A stretch of 37,563 nt of DNA from an uncultured Rhizobiaceae group bacterium (GTDB lineage Bacteria; Pseudomonadota; Alphaproteobacteria; Rhizobiales; Rhizobiaceae), in the NCBI GenBank assembly GCA_937930635.1, contig CALHCF010000014.1, forward strand, positions 1-37,563. Reading direction: 5' to 3'. The stretch's first letter is position 1. Every line of letters starts with the position of its first letter. The notes under the pieces were generated by a model. The model was given only the letters and a program-made list of their open reading frames with translations, searched no databases and was not told where the DNA came from. Positions 1-7,978 of the stretch are shown here, piece after piece. The position numbers were made by a program, and so were the translations under genes.

Positions 1-302
1 GCCTTGTCTCCGGCGATGACATTTTCCAGAATATCCCAGTCACCGCCCGTTAGTCCTTTGGCAAAATCTGCCCGGGTAACAACGGCCTTCACGCCTTTCA
101 GCGCCTCCGCTTTCGACGCATCAATGCCTTTGATCTTGGCATGGGCATGGGGCGAACGCACAATGGCGGCATGCAACATGCCGGGCATGGAGGTGTCTGC
201 CCCAAAAAGGGCACGGCCCGTTACCTTGTCGACGCCGTCAGGCCGATTGGGCCGTGTGCCGACAACTTTAAAACCATTGGCCTTTTGTTCTTCGTAGGCC
301 AT
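1..302 (-). CDS. Molybdopterin-binding subunit of a molybdenum hydroxylase (xanthine/CO dehydrogenase family), N-terminal part
   Basis: Only the first 100 or so residues are in the window; the gene runs off the left edge. The visible part has the usual start of the large (CoxL/XdhB-like) subunit: VVGTRPNRPDGVDKVTG, then GRALFGAD, MPGMLHAAIVRSPHAHA and a following VTRADF stretch, which is the N-terminal a/b hammerhead domain. This subunit carries the Mo-molybdopterin cytosine dinucleotide site. Its ATG shares one base with the TGA of the 2Fe-2S subunit gene, so the genes are translationally coupled. The active-site loop that would separate CO dehydrogenase from other hydroxylases lies outside the window, so the substrate cannot be named. 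Confidence 0.9.
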   Translation of the reverse strand, partial: MAYEEQKANGFKVVGTRPNRPDGVDKVTGRALFGADTSMPGMLHAAIVRSPHAHAKIKGIDASKAEALKGVKAVVTRADFAKGLTGGDWDILENVIAGDK

Positions 303-781
303 CAGGATGCCTTTCTCAAATCTGCAGCCGTATCCATGACGGCGCGAATGATCTTGTCATAACCGGTGCAGCGGCAAAGGTTTCCCGCAAGCCAATAGCG
401 CACCTGAGTTTCAGTTGGATCGGGGTGTTTTTCCAGCAATGCCTTGGTCGCCACCAGAATACCCGGGGTACAAATGCCACACTGCAGGGCTGCATATTCG
501 ATGAACTTTTCCTGTAACGGATGCAACGTATCGCCCTCGGCAATGCCTTCTACGGTCCCGATGGATTTTCCTTCAGCTTCCGCACCAAGCATCAGACAGG
601 AACAGACCAACCGGCCATCCACCGTTACGGAACAGGCACCACAGTCGCCTGTGCCACAGCCTTCCTTTGCGCCGGTCAGCGACAACCGGTCGCGCAAAAC
701 ATCAAGCAGCGTTTCGCGAGGATCACACAGAAACTCGGTTTCATCGCCGTTTACAGTCGTGGTGACGTGGATCATGTTCAT
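302..781 (-). CDS. (2Fe-2S)-binding subunit of a molybdenum hydroxylase
   Basis: This 159-residue protein has the two iron-sulfur domains of the CoxS/XdhC-type small subunit. The plant-type ferredoxin domain shows Cys42, Cys47 and Cys50 (GCGTGDCGAC) with a further Cys at 60 or 62. The helical second domain shows Cys101 and Cys104 (QCGICTPG) and the pair Cys136 and Cys138 (LCRCTGY). It relays electrons from the Mo centre to the FAD subunit. It overlaps the FAD-subunit gene by 4 bases (ATGA) and the molybdopterin-subunit gene by one base, so the three form one tightly coupled operon. The length is normal for the family. Confidence 0.95.
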   Translation of the reverse strand: MNMIHVTTTVNGDETEFLCDPRETLLDVLRDRLSLTGAKEGCGTGDCGACSVTVDGRLVCSCLMLGAEAEGKSIGTVEGIAEGDTLHPLQEKFIEYAALQCGICTPGILVATKALLEKHPDPTETQVRYWLAGNLCRCTGYDKIIRAVMDTAADLRKAS

Positions 782-1638
782 TGTGAAGCCCTCGCGCGAT
801 CATAAGCAATTCTGGCAGAACGGCGCGCCAATACGCCGGCAACATGGGTGCGAAATGCAATAGTTCCCCGTTTGTCATCAATAGGGTTGCAAGCCGCAGA
901 TGCCGCCGCCGCAAGGGCATCCATAGTACCGTCATCCAGAGATGTTCCAACAATTGCGGAAGCACCATCCGCCACCAAAACAGCGGTTGGAGCAACAGCA
1001 CCAAGGCAGATCCGCGCGTCGCTTATCACGTCTCCATCCAGTTGGAGATTGATCCCGCAGCCCACCACGGCAATATCCATTTCGGTGCGCGGGATAAAGC
1101 GCAGGTAGGCATCACCGCCCCCTGCCCGGCGTGTCGGGATATGGACGTGGCTGACGATCTCACCTTTCTTTAGGCTCGTTTTGCCAGGTCCCGTAGGAAT
1201 GTCTTCAACGGCAATCTGTCTTTCCCCTTCTGGCCCCACCACAGTCACCCTGACACCAGCTGCAATCATGGCCGGAACGCTGTCGGCAGCAGGAGAACCG
1301 TTGCAAAGATTACCAACGAGCGTCGCGCGCCCCTGAATCTGCGTTGACCCAATAAGGTCCATGGCTTCAACCAGCCCCGGCCACTGCGCCTTGAGCGCGC
1401 TGTGCTCGTTCATCCGCGCACCGCAAACAGCAGCGCCAATGGTCCAGCCGTTTTCGTCCTGTCGAATCTCGTCAGCGCCCTCAATTTTCTTGATATCAAT
1501 CAGAACGTCGGGAGTGACGATGTCGGAGCGCAATTGCACCAGGACGTCGGTTCCTCCCGCCAGAAAGCGGGTAACTCCCTGCGCCTCTGCGGCCAGGGCG
1601 ACAGCATCTTTGAAACTGTCGGGACAATGGTACTGCAT
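778..1638 (-). CDS. FAD-binding subunit of a molybdenum hydroxylase
   Basis: This 286-residue protein matches the CoxM/XdhB FAD-binding family. Near the N-terminus is FLAGGTDVLVQLR, the FAD pyrophosphate-binding motif, and further on TLVGNLCNGSPAADSVPAMIA, the second FAD motif. The C-terminal half is the CO dehydrogenase flavoprotein C-terminal domain (AVVGCGINL, ARICLGAVAPT). The ATG is preceded by GGAAGG at a 7-base distance. It is the first gene of the operon (FAD, Fe-S, Mo subunit). No maturation genes (xdhC, coxD and the like) are visible here; if present they lie beyond the left edge. The substrate is unknown. Confidence 0.93.
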   Translation of the reverse strand: MQYHCPDSFKDAVALAAEAQGVTRFLAGGTDVLVQLRSDIVTPDVLIDIKKIEGADEIRQDENGWTIGAAVCGARMNEHSALKAQWPGLVEAMDLIGSTQIQGRATLVGNLCNGSPAADSVPAMIAAGVRVTVVGPEGERQIAVEDIPTGPGKTSLKKGEIVSHVHIPTRRAGGGDAYLRFIPRTEMDIAVVGCGINLQLDGDVISDARICLGAVAPTAVLVADGASAIVGTSLDDGTMDALAAAASAACNPIDDKRGTIAFRTHVAGVLARRSARIAYDRARASQ

Positions 1639-1958
1639 TCATGATCCTTCCGATAATCCAACGGACTGTTTTGTCCGGCGATAAGACAACATTACTGCCC
1701 TGTCACGCCAAGGCAATCGCTTTTGGTGTGTGAAAGCAAATTGTTTGTTTGAGGCACAACAAATGCGACCCCCACGTCGTATTCCAACGCCCCGATTAGT
1801 GCGCAGGGCGTCCTATCCACCAAAATGGTTCAGGCACTCGGAAACTTGATAATACAAATCGTGTTGACATCAAAGAAGATGTGCCCGGCTCAAGGACCGG
1901 CATCTGCTGGCTGACGCATAGCACACGCCCTCCACACGCCTTAACGGCTGACGGCCCC
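1639..1958. other. Intergenic stretch upstream of the hydroxylase operon
   Basis: No convincing coding region. It must hold the promoter of the leftward hydroxylase operon. A short inverted repeat CGGAC-tgtttt-GTCCG (1662-1677) lies in the probable 5' leader, only 24 bases before the start codon. A TTGACA at about 1863 has no good -10 partner. Confidence 0.4.
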
Positions 1959-1987
1959 TTGACGACACGCAACGGGCATTTTAGCTA
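1959..1987 (+). promoter_or_regulatory. Probable sigma-70 promoter of tRNA-Thr
   Basis: A -35 box TTGACG (1959-1964), a 17-base spacer and a -10-like TAGCTA (1982-1987) lie 27 bases before the tRNA. The -35 is 5 of 6 to consensus, the -10 weaker. Confidence 0.5.
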
Positions 1988-2014
1988 CCGCAAGCAGCAA
2001 TCAAGAACTGCCGT

Positions 2015-2090
2015 GCCGCTTTAGCTCAGCTGGTAGAGCATCGCATTCGTAATGCGGAGGTCACGTGTTCGAGTCACGTAAGCGGCACCA
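2015..2090 (+). tRNA. tRNA-Thr (anticodon CGU)
   Basis: The 76 bases fold as a full cloverleaf. The acceptor stem GCCGCTT pairs with AAGCGGC, followed by discriminator A and an encoded CCA (2088-2090). The anticodon stem TCGCA/TGCGG encloses the loop TTCGTAA, giving anticodon CGT, which reads ACG (threonine). The T arm is ACGTG-TTCGAGT-CACGT. It has its own promoter just upstream. I see no copy of its 3' end elsewhere in the window, so no integrated element uses it here. Confidence 0.97.
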
Positions 2091-2431
2091 CTATGCAAAG
2101 CCACCCTCGAATTGCTCTGTTCCCGTCAGTTCGAAGGCATGGCCCATATGAACGGGCACGAACATATTGCCGCAAAGTGACCAAGGGCATTTTTCTTACC
2201 TATATAGAGGCTCGAAGCCTTCGCAGGCGAGATGACGACGAGGAAGACGACAGTCATCGATCGCGGTTCTCAACTGGCATTCGACGACCACAGCAAATTG
2301 CAATTGGATTTCCCGATAGCCGCCGTTCACGTATTGGGTCGTTGATCGCGGTCAATGACGGCACAGCGGACCTTGCTGCCCTTTGGTTTCAACTGACGAA
2401 CGGCAGCTTAAGATTGCGTGAAATTCCCAGC
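2091..2431. other. Gap after tRNA-Thr, no gene seen
   Basis: A 142-codon open frame crosses this stretch on the plus strand (2093-2521). Its product is arginine- and acid-rich low-complexity sequence, it overlaps the 3' end of the SRPBCC gene on the other strand, and no ribosome-binding site precedes it. I regard it as chance. No T-rich terminator follows the tRNA. Confidence 0.4.
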
Positions 2432-2878
2432 TCAGCCGGCGCGAACCTTTTCGGACAGTCCTTGAAGGTTCGCGTCGATGATCTTGCCCATCATCATCTT
2501 CATCATTGTCTGCCCCATTAGCCACCCAAGCGGTCCGTATTTGACGCGATATTCAAACGTCCATGTGACCTTCGATTTCCTGCCTGTCGGCGTGATACGG
2601 ATTTCGGAATTGGCTTTGTGCAACGGCATCGCCGCCATGTCTGACAATTTGACAGTATAGCCGCTACCAGGCTTCCAAGTCGTCACTTCTTCAACCACGG
2701 ACGTACCATTCGCAAAATGGTTGCGGCGTTTTGAACCCACACCAACTTCGCCATCCGTCAGGGCATCGACCGACGTGATCTGCGGCGCGAACTCATTGAT
2801 ATGCATGTATTGGCTTAGCACCGCCCAAACGGCTTCTGGGGTTGCGTCGATAGTCAGGTTGCGTTCGTGGTGGATCAT
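2432..2878 (-). CDS. SRPBCC (START-like) family protein
   Basis: This 148-residue protein has the polyketide cyclase/dehydrase (SRPBCC) pattern: an N-terminal NLTIDATPEAVWAVLSQY helix-grip start, a middle GVGSKRRNHFANGTSVVEEVTTW, a KVTWTFEYRVKYGPLGWL strand, and the typical long C-terminal helix (GKIIDANLQGLSEKV). Such proteins bind small hydrophobic ligands; the ligand here is unknown. The ATG at 2878 has GGAG 8 bases upstream. An in-frame TTG at 2926 would add 16 residues and has AGGAGG 4 bases upstream, inside the inverted repeat, so the start is not settled. It is divergent from a WYL-type regulator that probably controls it. Confidence 0.85.
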   Translation of the reverse strand: MIHHERNLTIDATPEAVWAVLSQYMHINEFAPQITSVDALTDGEVGVGSKRRNHFANGTSVVEEVTTWKPGSGYTVKLSDMAAMPLHKANSEIRITPTGRKSKVTWTFEYRVKYGPLGWLMGQTMMKMMMGKIIDANLQGLSEKVRAG

Positions 2879-2928
2879 TTTCGGCTCCGTTTGATTGCGT
2901 TTTCGATTTCCGAGCCTGTAATACAACT

Positions 2929-2969
2929 ATCCTCCTCTCACCGTTATGATAGGAATGTGAGAGGAGGAT
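2929..2969. promoter_or_regulatory. Perfect 13-bp inverted repeat between divergent genes
   Basis: The arm 2929-2941 (ATCCTCCTCTCAC) is exactly complementary to 2957-2969 (GTGAGAGGAGGAT), with a 15-base spacer. The right arm carries the Shine-Dalgarno of the WYL regulator (AGGAGG, 8 bases before its ATG). The left arm carries the same AGGAGG facing the other gene. It may be an operator for the regulator or an RNA hairpin hiding the ribosome-binding site, or both. Confidence 0.7.
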
Positions 2970-2975
2970 CGAAAA

Positions 2976-3668
2976 ATGCGTCGCACAGAACGGCTGTTCC
3001 AGATTATCCAGATATTGCGATCAACTCGGTCGCCGTTAACTGGACAGGAGCTTGCTGATGAACTGGAAATCTCAATCGCCACTCTTTACCGCGACATGGC
3101 AGAGCTTCATGCACAACGAATTCCGATCAGAGGAGAAGCCGGTGTCGGCTATGTGCTTGACGATGGTTATGACATGCCGCCGCTGATGCTAACGGCAGAC
3201 GAATTGGAAGCAGCAGCACTAGGGGCGGCTTGGGTTGCGCAAGAAGCCGACCCATCTTTAGCGCGCGCCGCCCGCGATCTGGTCTCAAAGCTCTCCTCCG
3301 CCATCCCCAAGGAACTGCGACCCATTGTGCTCGATGCAAGTTCCAAAGCAATTCAGACCCGGACTAGAGTATCTGAGCGTTTTGACAGTGCTTTGCTGCG
3401 CCACGCCATTCGCGAGCGTTACAGACTGCAACTGATTTACAAAGATCGGGATGGCACTATGAGTGACCGTATAGTCTGGCCATTGCTAATCGCCTTTCTG
3501 GACCGCACACGATATCTAGTTGCATGGTGCGAGAGGAAAGAAGATTACCGGCACTTCAAGACCGAAAGAGTTCAGGAATTGAAGGTGCTCGCGAAAAAGT
3601 ATCCGAGTCGACGGGCTGCATTGCTAAAAGGATGGGAGGAAGCAACAGCAAGACGCAACCAAAGCTGA
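2976..3668 (+). CDS. YafY-type HTH/WYL-domain transcriptional regulator
   Basis: This 230-residue protein begins with an HTH_11 winged helix (RTERLFQIIQILRS, LTGQELADELEISIATLYRDMAEL, then the wing GVGYVLDDGYDMPPL). The second half is a WYL domain (residues about 140-210) with LIYKDRDG, RIVWPLLIAF, RYLVAWCERKEDYRHFKTERV. WYL regulators sense small ligands or nucleic-acid-related signals and either repress or activate neighbours. It is divergent from the SRPBCC gene, a common pairing for YafY-like regulators. Its ribosome-binding site sits in a perfect inverted repeat, suggesting autoregulation. The ATG is preceded by AGGAGG at 8 bases. Confidence 0.92.
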   Translation: MRRTERLFQIIQILRSTRSPLTGQELADELEISIATLYRDMAELHAQRIPIRGEAGVGYVLDDGYDMPPLMLTADELEAAALGAAWVAQEADPSLARAARDLVSKLSSAIPKELRPIVLDASSKAIQTRTRVSERFDSALLRHAIRERYRLQLIYKDRDGTMSDRIVWPLLIAFLDRTRYLVAWCERKEDYRHFKTERVQELKVLAKKYPSRRAALLKGWEEATARRNQS

Positions 3669-3881
3669 CATTGGTTCATTCACAAAACTTGGTAAAGATG
3701 GGCTCGGATCTGCCTTAACCAAAATTCGGCATATCAGCTGCGTCAACGACGGCAAAGCGACCAAGTTCAAAATTGGCTTTAAGGCCGCGAATGAGCGGAA
3801 AGCCGACATTGGAGGGCTTTTTGATACCCCTTTTGAACCAATCGATTTTGATAAGCAGGTATCATAGGTTTTTCGCAGATT

Positions 3882-3904
3882 AGGTCGCGGCTAAGCCGCG
3901 ACCT
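3882..3904 (-). terminator. GC-rich hairpin over the stop codon of the aas fusion
   Basis: AGGTCGCGG and CCGCGACCT form a 9-bp stem around a 5-base loop containing the TAG stop of the leftward gene. There is no T tract after it on the minus strand (AATCTGCGAAAAA), so termination is uncertain. Confidence 0.4.
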
Positions 3905-6900
3905 CAGGTTCTGCAACCATTTTGTTGACGCCGACAAAATCGACTTTCCCTGTACCCAGAACAGGCACCTGATCAACGGCCCAGACCTCAGCTGGGGTCA
4001 TAAGATCTTGTGCGCCTTTGACTTTAACATAGGCGAGGAATTCAGCGCGGGTCGCACCATCACGATCTGTCACCATGATCAGTTTTTCACCCTTTTTAGC
4101 ATCTTTCACCGCTGCGACTGCGGTCAGACTACCGGGCCAGAGATCTCCAGCCAGAGCTTCAACAGCTGCCAAGGAGACCATCTCGCCGCCAATCTTGGCG
4201 AAACGTTTGGCTCGACCTTTGATGCTGATGAAGCCATCTTCATCAATATCTACAATGTCTCCTGTGTCGTGCCAGCCATCCTCTAATGGCTGCAAAACAC
4301 CCGGATTATCAGCCAGCAAATACCCAATCATCACATTGGGGCCTTTGACGTGCAAGCGACCACCTTCATCGACACCCGGCACTTTCTCAAGACGTGTTTC
4401 CATACCCGGCATCAACTTGCCCACTGTATTGGGCTTGTTGAACATGGGCGTATTGATGGAGATGACGGGGGCAGTTTCTGTCACACCATAGCCCTCTAAA
4501 ATGCGCAATCCAAAGCGATCCATGAAAGTTGCGCGGGTGGATGGCTTGACTGGTTCAGCACCAGCAAAACAGTAACGAACCGAGCGGAAATCATAGGGGT
4601 GCGCCATACGGGCGTAACCATTCAAGAACGTGTCCGTCCCAAACAGAATCGTGGCATTGGACGCATAAACCAATTCTGGAATAATGCGGTAGTGCAACGG
4701 TGTTGGATAGAAATAGACCGGCACGCCTGAGATCAACGGCAGCACGGTGCCGGCAGTTAAGCCAAACGAGTGAAACACCGGCAGTACATTGAACACCTTG
4801 TCATTGGCGGTGAAATCAATACGGGCTGCAGCCTGTGCCGCATTGGCCAGAATGTTGCGATGGGTAAGCACCACACCTTTTGGTGTGCCCTCTGAGCCCG
4901 ATGTAAACAGAATAACGGCTTCATCATCGATATTGCTTTCAACACGAATTTTGGAGCGCATGAACAGACCGATCAACTTGTCCTTCAAACCAATGGTTTC
5001 GCGCAAATCATCCATCCAGATGATTTTCACCTCACGAGATAAAGCTTCAATCACAGGTTCCAACTTGCCCTGTTCCACGAACGCGCGAGATGTCAGGACA
5101 GTCTTTAGATCTGCCGTCTTGCAAGCTGAGACAAGACTGGCTGGCCCAGCGGTGAAGTTCAGCATGGCAGGCACTTTACCGGCAGACATGAGGCCAAAAA
5201 CTGTGGCGACAACGCCATTGGCATTGGGCAACATCACGCCTACCCGTGTTTCTCCTGCGAGTATTCCCTCAAACTTGCAAGCCAGAACGCGGGCGCCGGT
5301 AAGCAGCTTGCCGTAGGACAGGCGCCCGGTAAGCGGATCTTCGACGGCAAGCTTGCCCATGCCGCGGTAATCAGCCGTGTCGATCAAACGTTGCAGAATG
5401 GTCTTGTTGACATCGAGAGATGTTTCAAACACGAGGTTGGACATCACTTTGTAAAGCTCAGCCCCGGCGGTGGCACGGCGTTTGCGACCACGTAGGTCTT
5501 CGTTGATCTCCAACTTTTGTGGCGGAAGAATTTTTACCCGCACTTTAGGGAATAATGAACGGCGGCCATGTTCAGGACCCAGGCGCGACATGAACGAGCG
5601 CTCCAGACCTTCGATGCGGATCGGTAAAATCTGTGAACCGGTTTTGTCAGCAACCATGGCTGCGCCGTCATAAACCTTCATCAAACCGCCGGTCACAGTG
5701 ATGCGGCCTTCTGGAAAAATCACCAGCGGCTCGCCATTTTGAACAACCCTGATCAGGGTGCGCGTTGCCATCGGCTTGGCCGGATTCAACGGTAGCGCGT
5801 TGCACAATTTCAAAAATGGCTTTACCCACCAGCGCTCCGCGATATCCGCATCAATTGCGAAAGTTGGCTCTTCATCAGTCAAGGTCAGAGCCAGAGGACC
5901 ATCTAAAAAACTGACATGGTTGAGCGCCAAAATCGGTGCTTTACCTGCCTTTTCGATATTCTCCATACCTTCAATTTCCAGACGATGGAACGCGCGGAAA
6001 AGGATGGAAACAAAATCGCGAAACGCATTTGCAGGCAAGAATTTCAACATGAAATAGGCCGCGGCAACATTCATCAATGCCATACCAATCAAAATAATGG
6101 GCACAGTCGCACCAGCAGCTTGCAAACCAGCAAGTGCGCCACCACCAACAGCCATCACACCGGCATTCAAAGCATTGTTTGCGGCAACGGCACGAGCACG
6201 ACGCTCCTTTGGCGCCCAGCTCTGCAGTGCCGTGAAGCTTGGAACAACGAGAAAGGAACCGGCAATAGCCAAGCCTGCCATGTCTACAGCCACACGAATG
6301 GTGTTGTTCATGGAAAAGAACTCAACCATGGATGTTGCAGTGTTTGCTGGGTTTGCGCCCAAAAGCGCAAACGCAAGGTCGAAGCAGAAAAAGCCCATCA
6401 AAAGCGTACCAACAGGTGCTGGAAGCAGGATGATACGTCCCGCAGACATCCAGGCAGCGATGGCAGAACCTACGGCAACGGCGATGGCAAATACGGCGAG
6501 ATAGAAAGTCACGGCCATTTCGTGACCACCTAAAAGGTCTTTGACGATCACAGGCAGAATAGACATGAACAATGCGCCAATCAGCCAAAACCATGAAACC
6601 ATGAGTGCCGCGCGCCACATGCGGGAATTGCTGTGCAAATCACCAATCAGTTTTTTGGTTGAACGCAGAACATTTTTATCGATCTGCAAATCGGGAGCGC
6701 CGCTTCCGGTTTTGGGAATATAGCGGCTGCACAGCCAACAACCGACGGCAAGTGCCATCATCATCGGCCCAAAAATAATGATGGAGCCACCTTGCGCGAA
6801 AGCCAGGCCACCAACGATGGTTCCACCCAAAATGGCAAGAAACGTTGCGGCTTCAATCCATGCATTGGCCTTGGGCAGCTCATGCTGCTCAAGATGGTCG

Positions 6901-7286
6901 GGCAAAATCCCATACTTAATCGGACCAAAAAGCGCGGAGATAACGCCGAACAGGAACAAAGCTGTAAAAAGAACCGGAACCGAGGAAAGTCCCATGCCCA
7001 AAACGGCAATAACTGCAGCGCCAATTTCGGCCAGTTTTAATTTTTCAGCGAGAACCGCCTTATCGTACCGATCCGCCAATTCTCCACCAAGAGAGGAAAG
7101 GAACAAGAATGGAGCAATAAAGATGGCTCCCGCCAATGTGATCAGCATACCAGAGTCCTCAGACCCCAATTGGAACAAGATCAAGAAGACGAGAGCGTTC
7201 TTGAGGAAATTGTCGTTGAACGCTGACAAAAATTGCGTCCAAAACAAGGGCGCAAAGCGCTTCGATGTTATGAGTGAGTTGGTCAT
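3891..7286 (-). CDS. aas: LplT-Aas fusion: MFS lysophospholipid transporter, PlsC acyltransferase and acyl-ACP synthetase
   Basis: The 1131-residue product joins three units. Residues 1 to about 420 are an LplT-like MFS permease (FWTQFLSAFNDNFLKNALVFLI, then about 12 membrane segments). About 430-640 is a PlsC acyltransferase with HX4D (NHVSFLD near 456) and FPEGRIT. About 640-1130 is an AMP-binding acyl-ACP synthetase with the P-loop ILFTSGSEGTPKG near 795, EGYGVTE, and GWHDTGD. In Escherichia coli lplT and aas are adjacent separate genes: LplT flips 2-acyl-lysophospholipid inward and Aas reacylates it with acyl-ACP. Here one inner-membrane polypeptide would do all steps. The ATG at 7286 follows GGGGAG; a TTG 12 codons upstream lacks one. 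Confidence 0.93.
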   Translation of the reverse strand: MTNSLITSKRFAPLFWTQFLSAFNDNFLKNALVFLILFQLGSEDSGMLITLAGAIFIAPFLFLSSLGGELADRYDKAVLAEKLKLAEIGAAVIAVLGMGLSSVPVLFTALFLFGVISALFGPIKYGILPDHLEQHELPKANAWIEAATFLAILGGTIVGGLAFAQGGSIIIFGPMMMALAVGCWLCSRYIPKTGSGAPDLQIDKNVLRSTKKLIGDLHSNSRMWRAALMVSWFWLIGALFMSILPVIVKDLLGGHEMAVTFYLAVFAIAVAVGSAIAAWMSAGRIILLPAPVGTLLMGFFCFDLAFALLGANPANTATSMVEFFSMNNTIRVAVDMAGLAIAGSFLVVPSFTALQSWAPKERRARAVAANNALNAGVMAVGGGALAGLQAAGATVPIILIGMALMNVAAAYFMLKFLPANAFRDFVSILFRAFHRLEIEGMENIEKAGKAPILALNHVSFLDGPLALTLTDEEPTFAIDADIAERWWVKPFLKLCNALPLNPAKPMATRTLIRVVQNGEPLVIFPEGRITVTGGLMKVYDGAAMVADKTGSQILPIRIEGLERSFMSRLGPEHGRRSLFPKVRVKILPPQKLEINEDLRGRKRRATAGAELYKVMSNLVFETSLDVNKTILQRLIDTADYRGMGKLAVEDPLTGRLSYGKLLTGARVLACKFEGILAGETRVGVMLPNANGVVATVFGLMSAGKVPAMLNFTAGPASLVSACKTADLKTVLTSRAFVEQGKLEPVIEALSREVKIIWMDDLRETIGLKDKLIGLFMRSKIRVESNIDDEAVILFTSGSEGTPKGVVLTHRNILANAAQAAARIDFTANDKVFNVLPVFHSFGLTAGTVLPLISGVPVYFYPTPLHYRIIPELVYASNATILFGTDTFLNGYARMAHPYDFRSVRYCFAGAEPVKPSTRATFMDRFGLRILEGYGVTETAPVISINTPMFNKPNTVGKLMPGMETRLEKVPGVDEGGRLHVKGPNVMIGYLLADNPGVLQPLEDGWHDTGDIVDIDEDGFISIKGRAKRFAKIGGEMVSLAAVEALAGDLWPGSLTAVAAVKDAKKGEKLIMVTDRDGATRAEFLAYVKVKGAQDLMTPAEVWAVDQVPVLGTGKVDFVGVNKMVAEPEVAA

Positions 7287-7334
7287 ATTTCTCCCCTCAA
7301 ATCCAAATATCGATCCGCGCAAAAGTTGGATTTC

Positions 7335-7359
7335 AGAAATTTCGATTTCTTTTCGATTT
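7335..7359. promoter_or_regulatory. Direct and inverted repeats upstream of aas
   Basis: TTTCGATTT occurs at 7340-7348 and 7351-7359, exactly 11 bases (one helical turn) apart. The first copy is also the centre of AGAAAT-ttcg-ATTTCT (7335-7350). The position, 49-73 bases before the aas ATG, suits an operator, but the stretch is AT-rich and could be chance. Confidence 0.25.
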
Positions 7360-7361
7360 GC

Positions 7362-7595
7362 TTATATCTTGCGAAATCTACGGTTTAGATAAGTGTAATC
7401 CCAAATTTCTCTTAAAAAACTGAATTCATCCATGTGCATAAATATTTCAAAAAAGCTCAACCAGTCATTATCTCCGATCAGGCGGTATAGGCCAGCAGGC
7501 GCGAGTGCGATGCAGGAGAAGCCAAATCTAAATGACGTTTCAGGCTCAGTGTCTGACTGCAACCTGGCGATGCTTTTATTTCTATCGGTGGACAT
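7362..7595 (-). CDS. Small hypothetical protein, doubtful
   Basis: An ATG-started frame of 77 codons fills the gap between the YiaA-like gene and aas, in the same direction. The product has an aromatic-rich C-terminal half (LYRLIGDNDWLSFFEIF, FLREIWDYTYLNRRF) and no motif I recognise. The upstream sequence (GAGACCACTGAA) gives only a poor ribosome-binding site, and the terminator at 7623-7650 separates it from the upstream pair. It may be real or chance. Confidence 0.3.
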   Translation of the reverse strand: MSTDRNKSIARLQSDTEPETSFRFGFSCIALAPAGLYRLIGDNDWLSFFEIFMHMDEFSFLREIWDYTYLNRRFRKI

Positions 7596-7622
7596 TTCAG
7601 TGGTCTCATTTTTCGGTCTTGA

Positions 7623-7650
7623 AACCGTCAGCCCGCTGAGGCTGACGGTT
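7623..7650 (-). terminator. Probable intrinsic terminator after the pspA-yiaA pair
   Basis: Arms 7623-7633 and 7640-7650 form an 11-bp perfect stem (AACCGTCAGCC and its complement) with a 6-base loop. It lies 14 bases after the stop of the YiaA-like gene. The following T tract is short, so it may work weakly. Confidence 0.6.
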
Positions 7651-7663
7651 GTTAAATCCGTGG

Positions 7664-7936
7664 TTAGCCGTTGATATCCATTAAAAGCTTTTCCGTTTTT
7701 GCTTCCTCAATCTTGTTGATCATTTTTGAAGCCTCGTGATTATCGCGCAACGTTTTTGTGGCCGAGACGGAGGTATGCACCAGCATCAATGCGCTCATGG
7801 CGTAGAACCCTTTGGCGGCAAAACTTGCCTCCATAAAGAAGATGCCTCCGGCCATCATGCCAGCAGCAATAACGAAGCTGACTACGTTGAATTGTGTCCA
7901 GGCGGGAGATTGGTTGAATGCAGTTATATCGTTCAT
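7664..7936 (-). CDS. YiaA/YiaB-family inner membrane protein
   Basis: This 90-residue protein is a single YiaAB domain with two membrane segments: AWTQFNVVSFVIAAGMMAGG followed by a short loop and GFYAMSALMLVHTSVSATK, then the conserved KTLRDNHEASKM tail. The usual YiaAB start S.AW..F....F is present. The biochemical function is unknown; relatives are linked with envelope stress. A GGAAAA Shine-Dalgarno-like stretch lies before the ATG. It follows pspA by 42 bases and is very likely cotranscribed with it, so it probably shares TetR control. Confidence 0.88.
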   Translation of the reverse strand: MNDITAFNQSPAWTQFNVVSFVIAAGMMAGGIFFMEASFAAKGFYAMSALMLVHTSVSATKTLRDNHEASKMINKIEEAKTEKLLMDING

Positions 7937-7978
7937 TTTGATTTTCCTTTTTGAAGTTTTTAGGTTCGATTGGTTTGC

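Noticed and set aside
2015..2430. tRNA-Thr as integration site of a mobile element
   Set aside because: No repeat of the tRNA 3' end and no integrase or transposase gene anywhere in the window.
2093..2521. 142-codon open frame after the tRNA
   Set aside because: Low-complexity Arg/Asp/His-rich product, no ribosome-binding site, overlap with the SRPBCC gene on the other strand.
3669..3880. Short frames between the WYL gene and the aas end
   Set aside because: Short frames on both strands have no ribosome-binding site or recognisable product; the 200-base gap seems non-coding, with CTGACATTGG and CCGACATTGG as the only repeated words.
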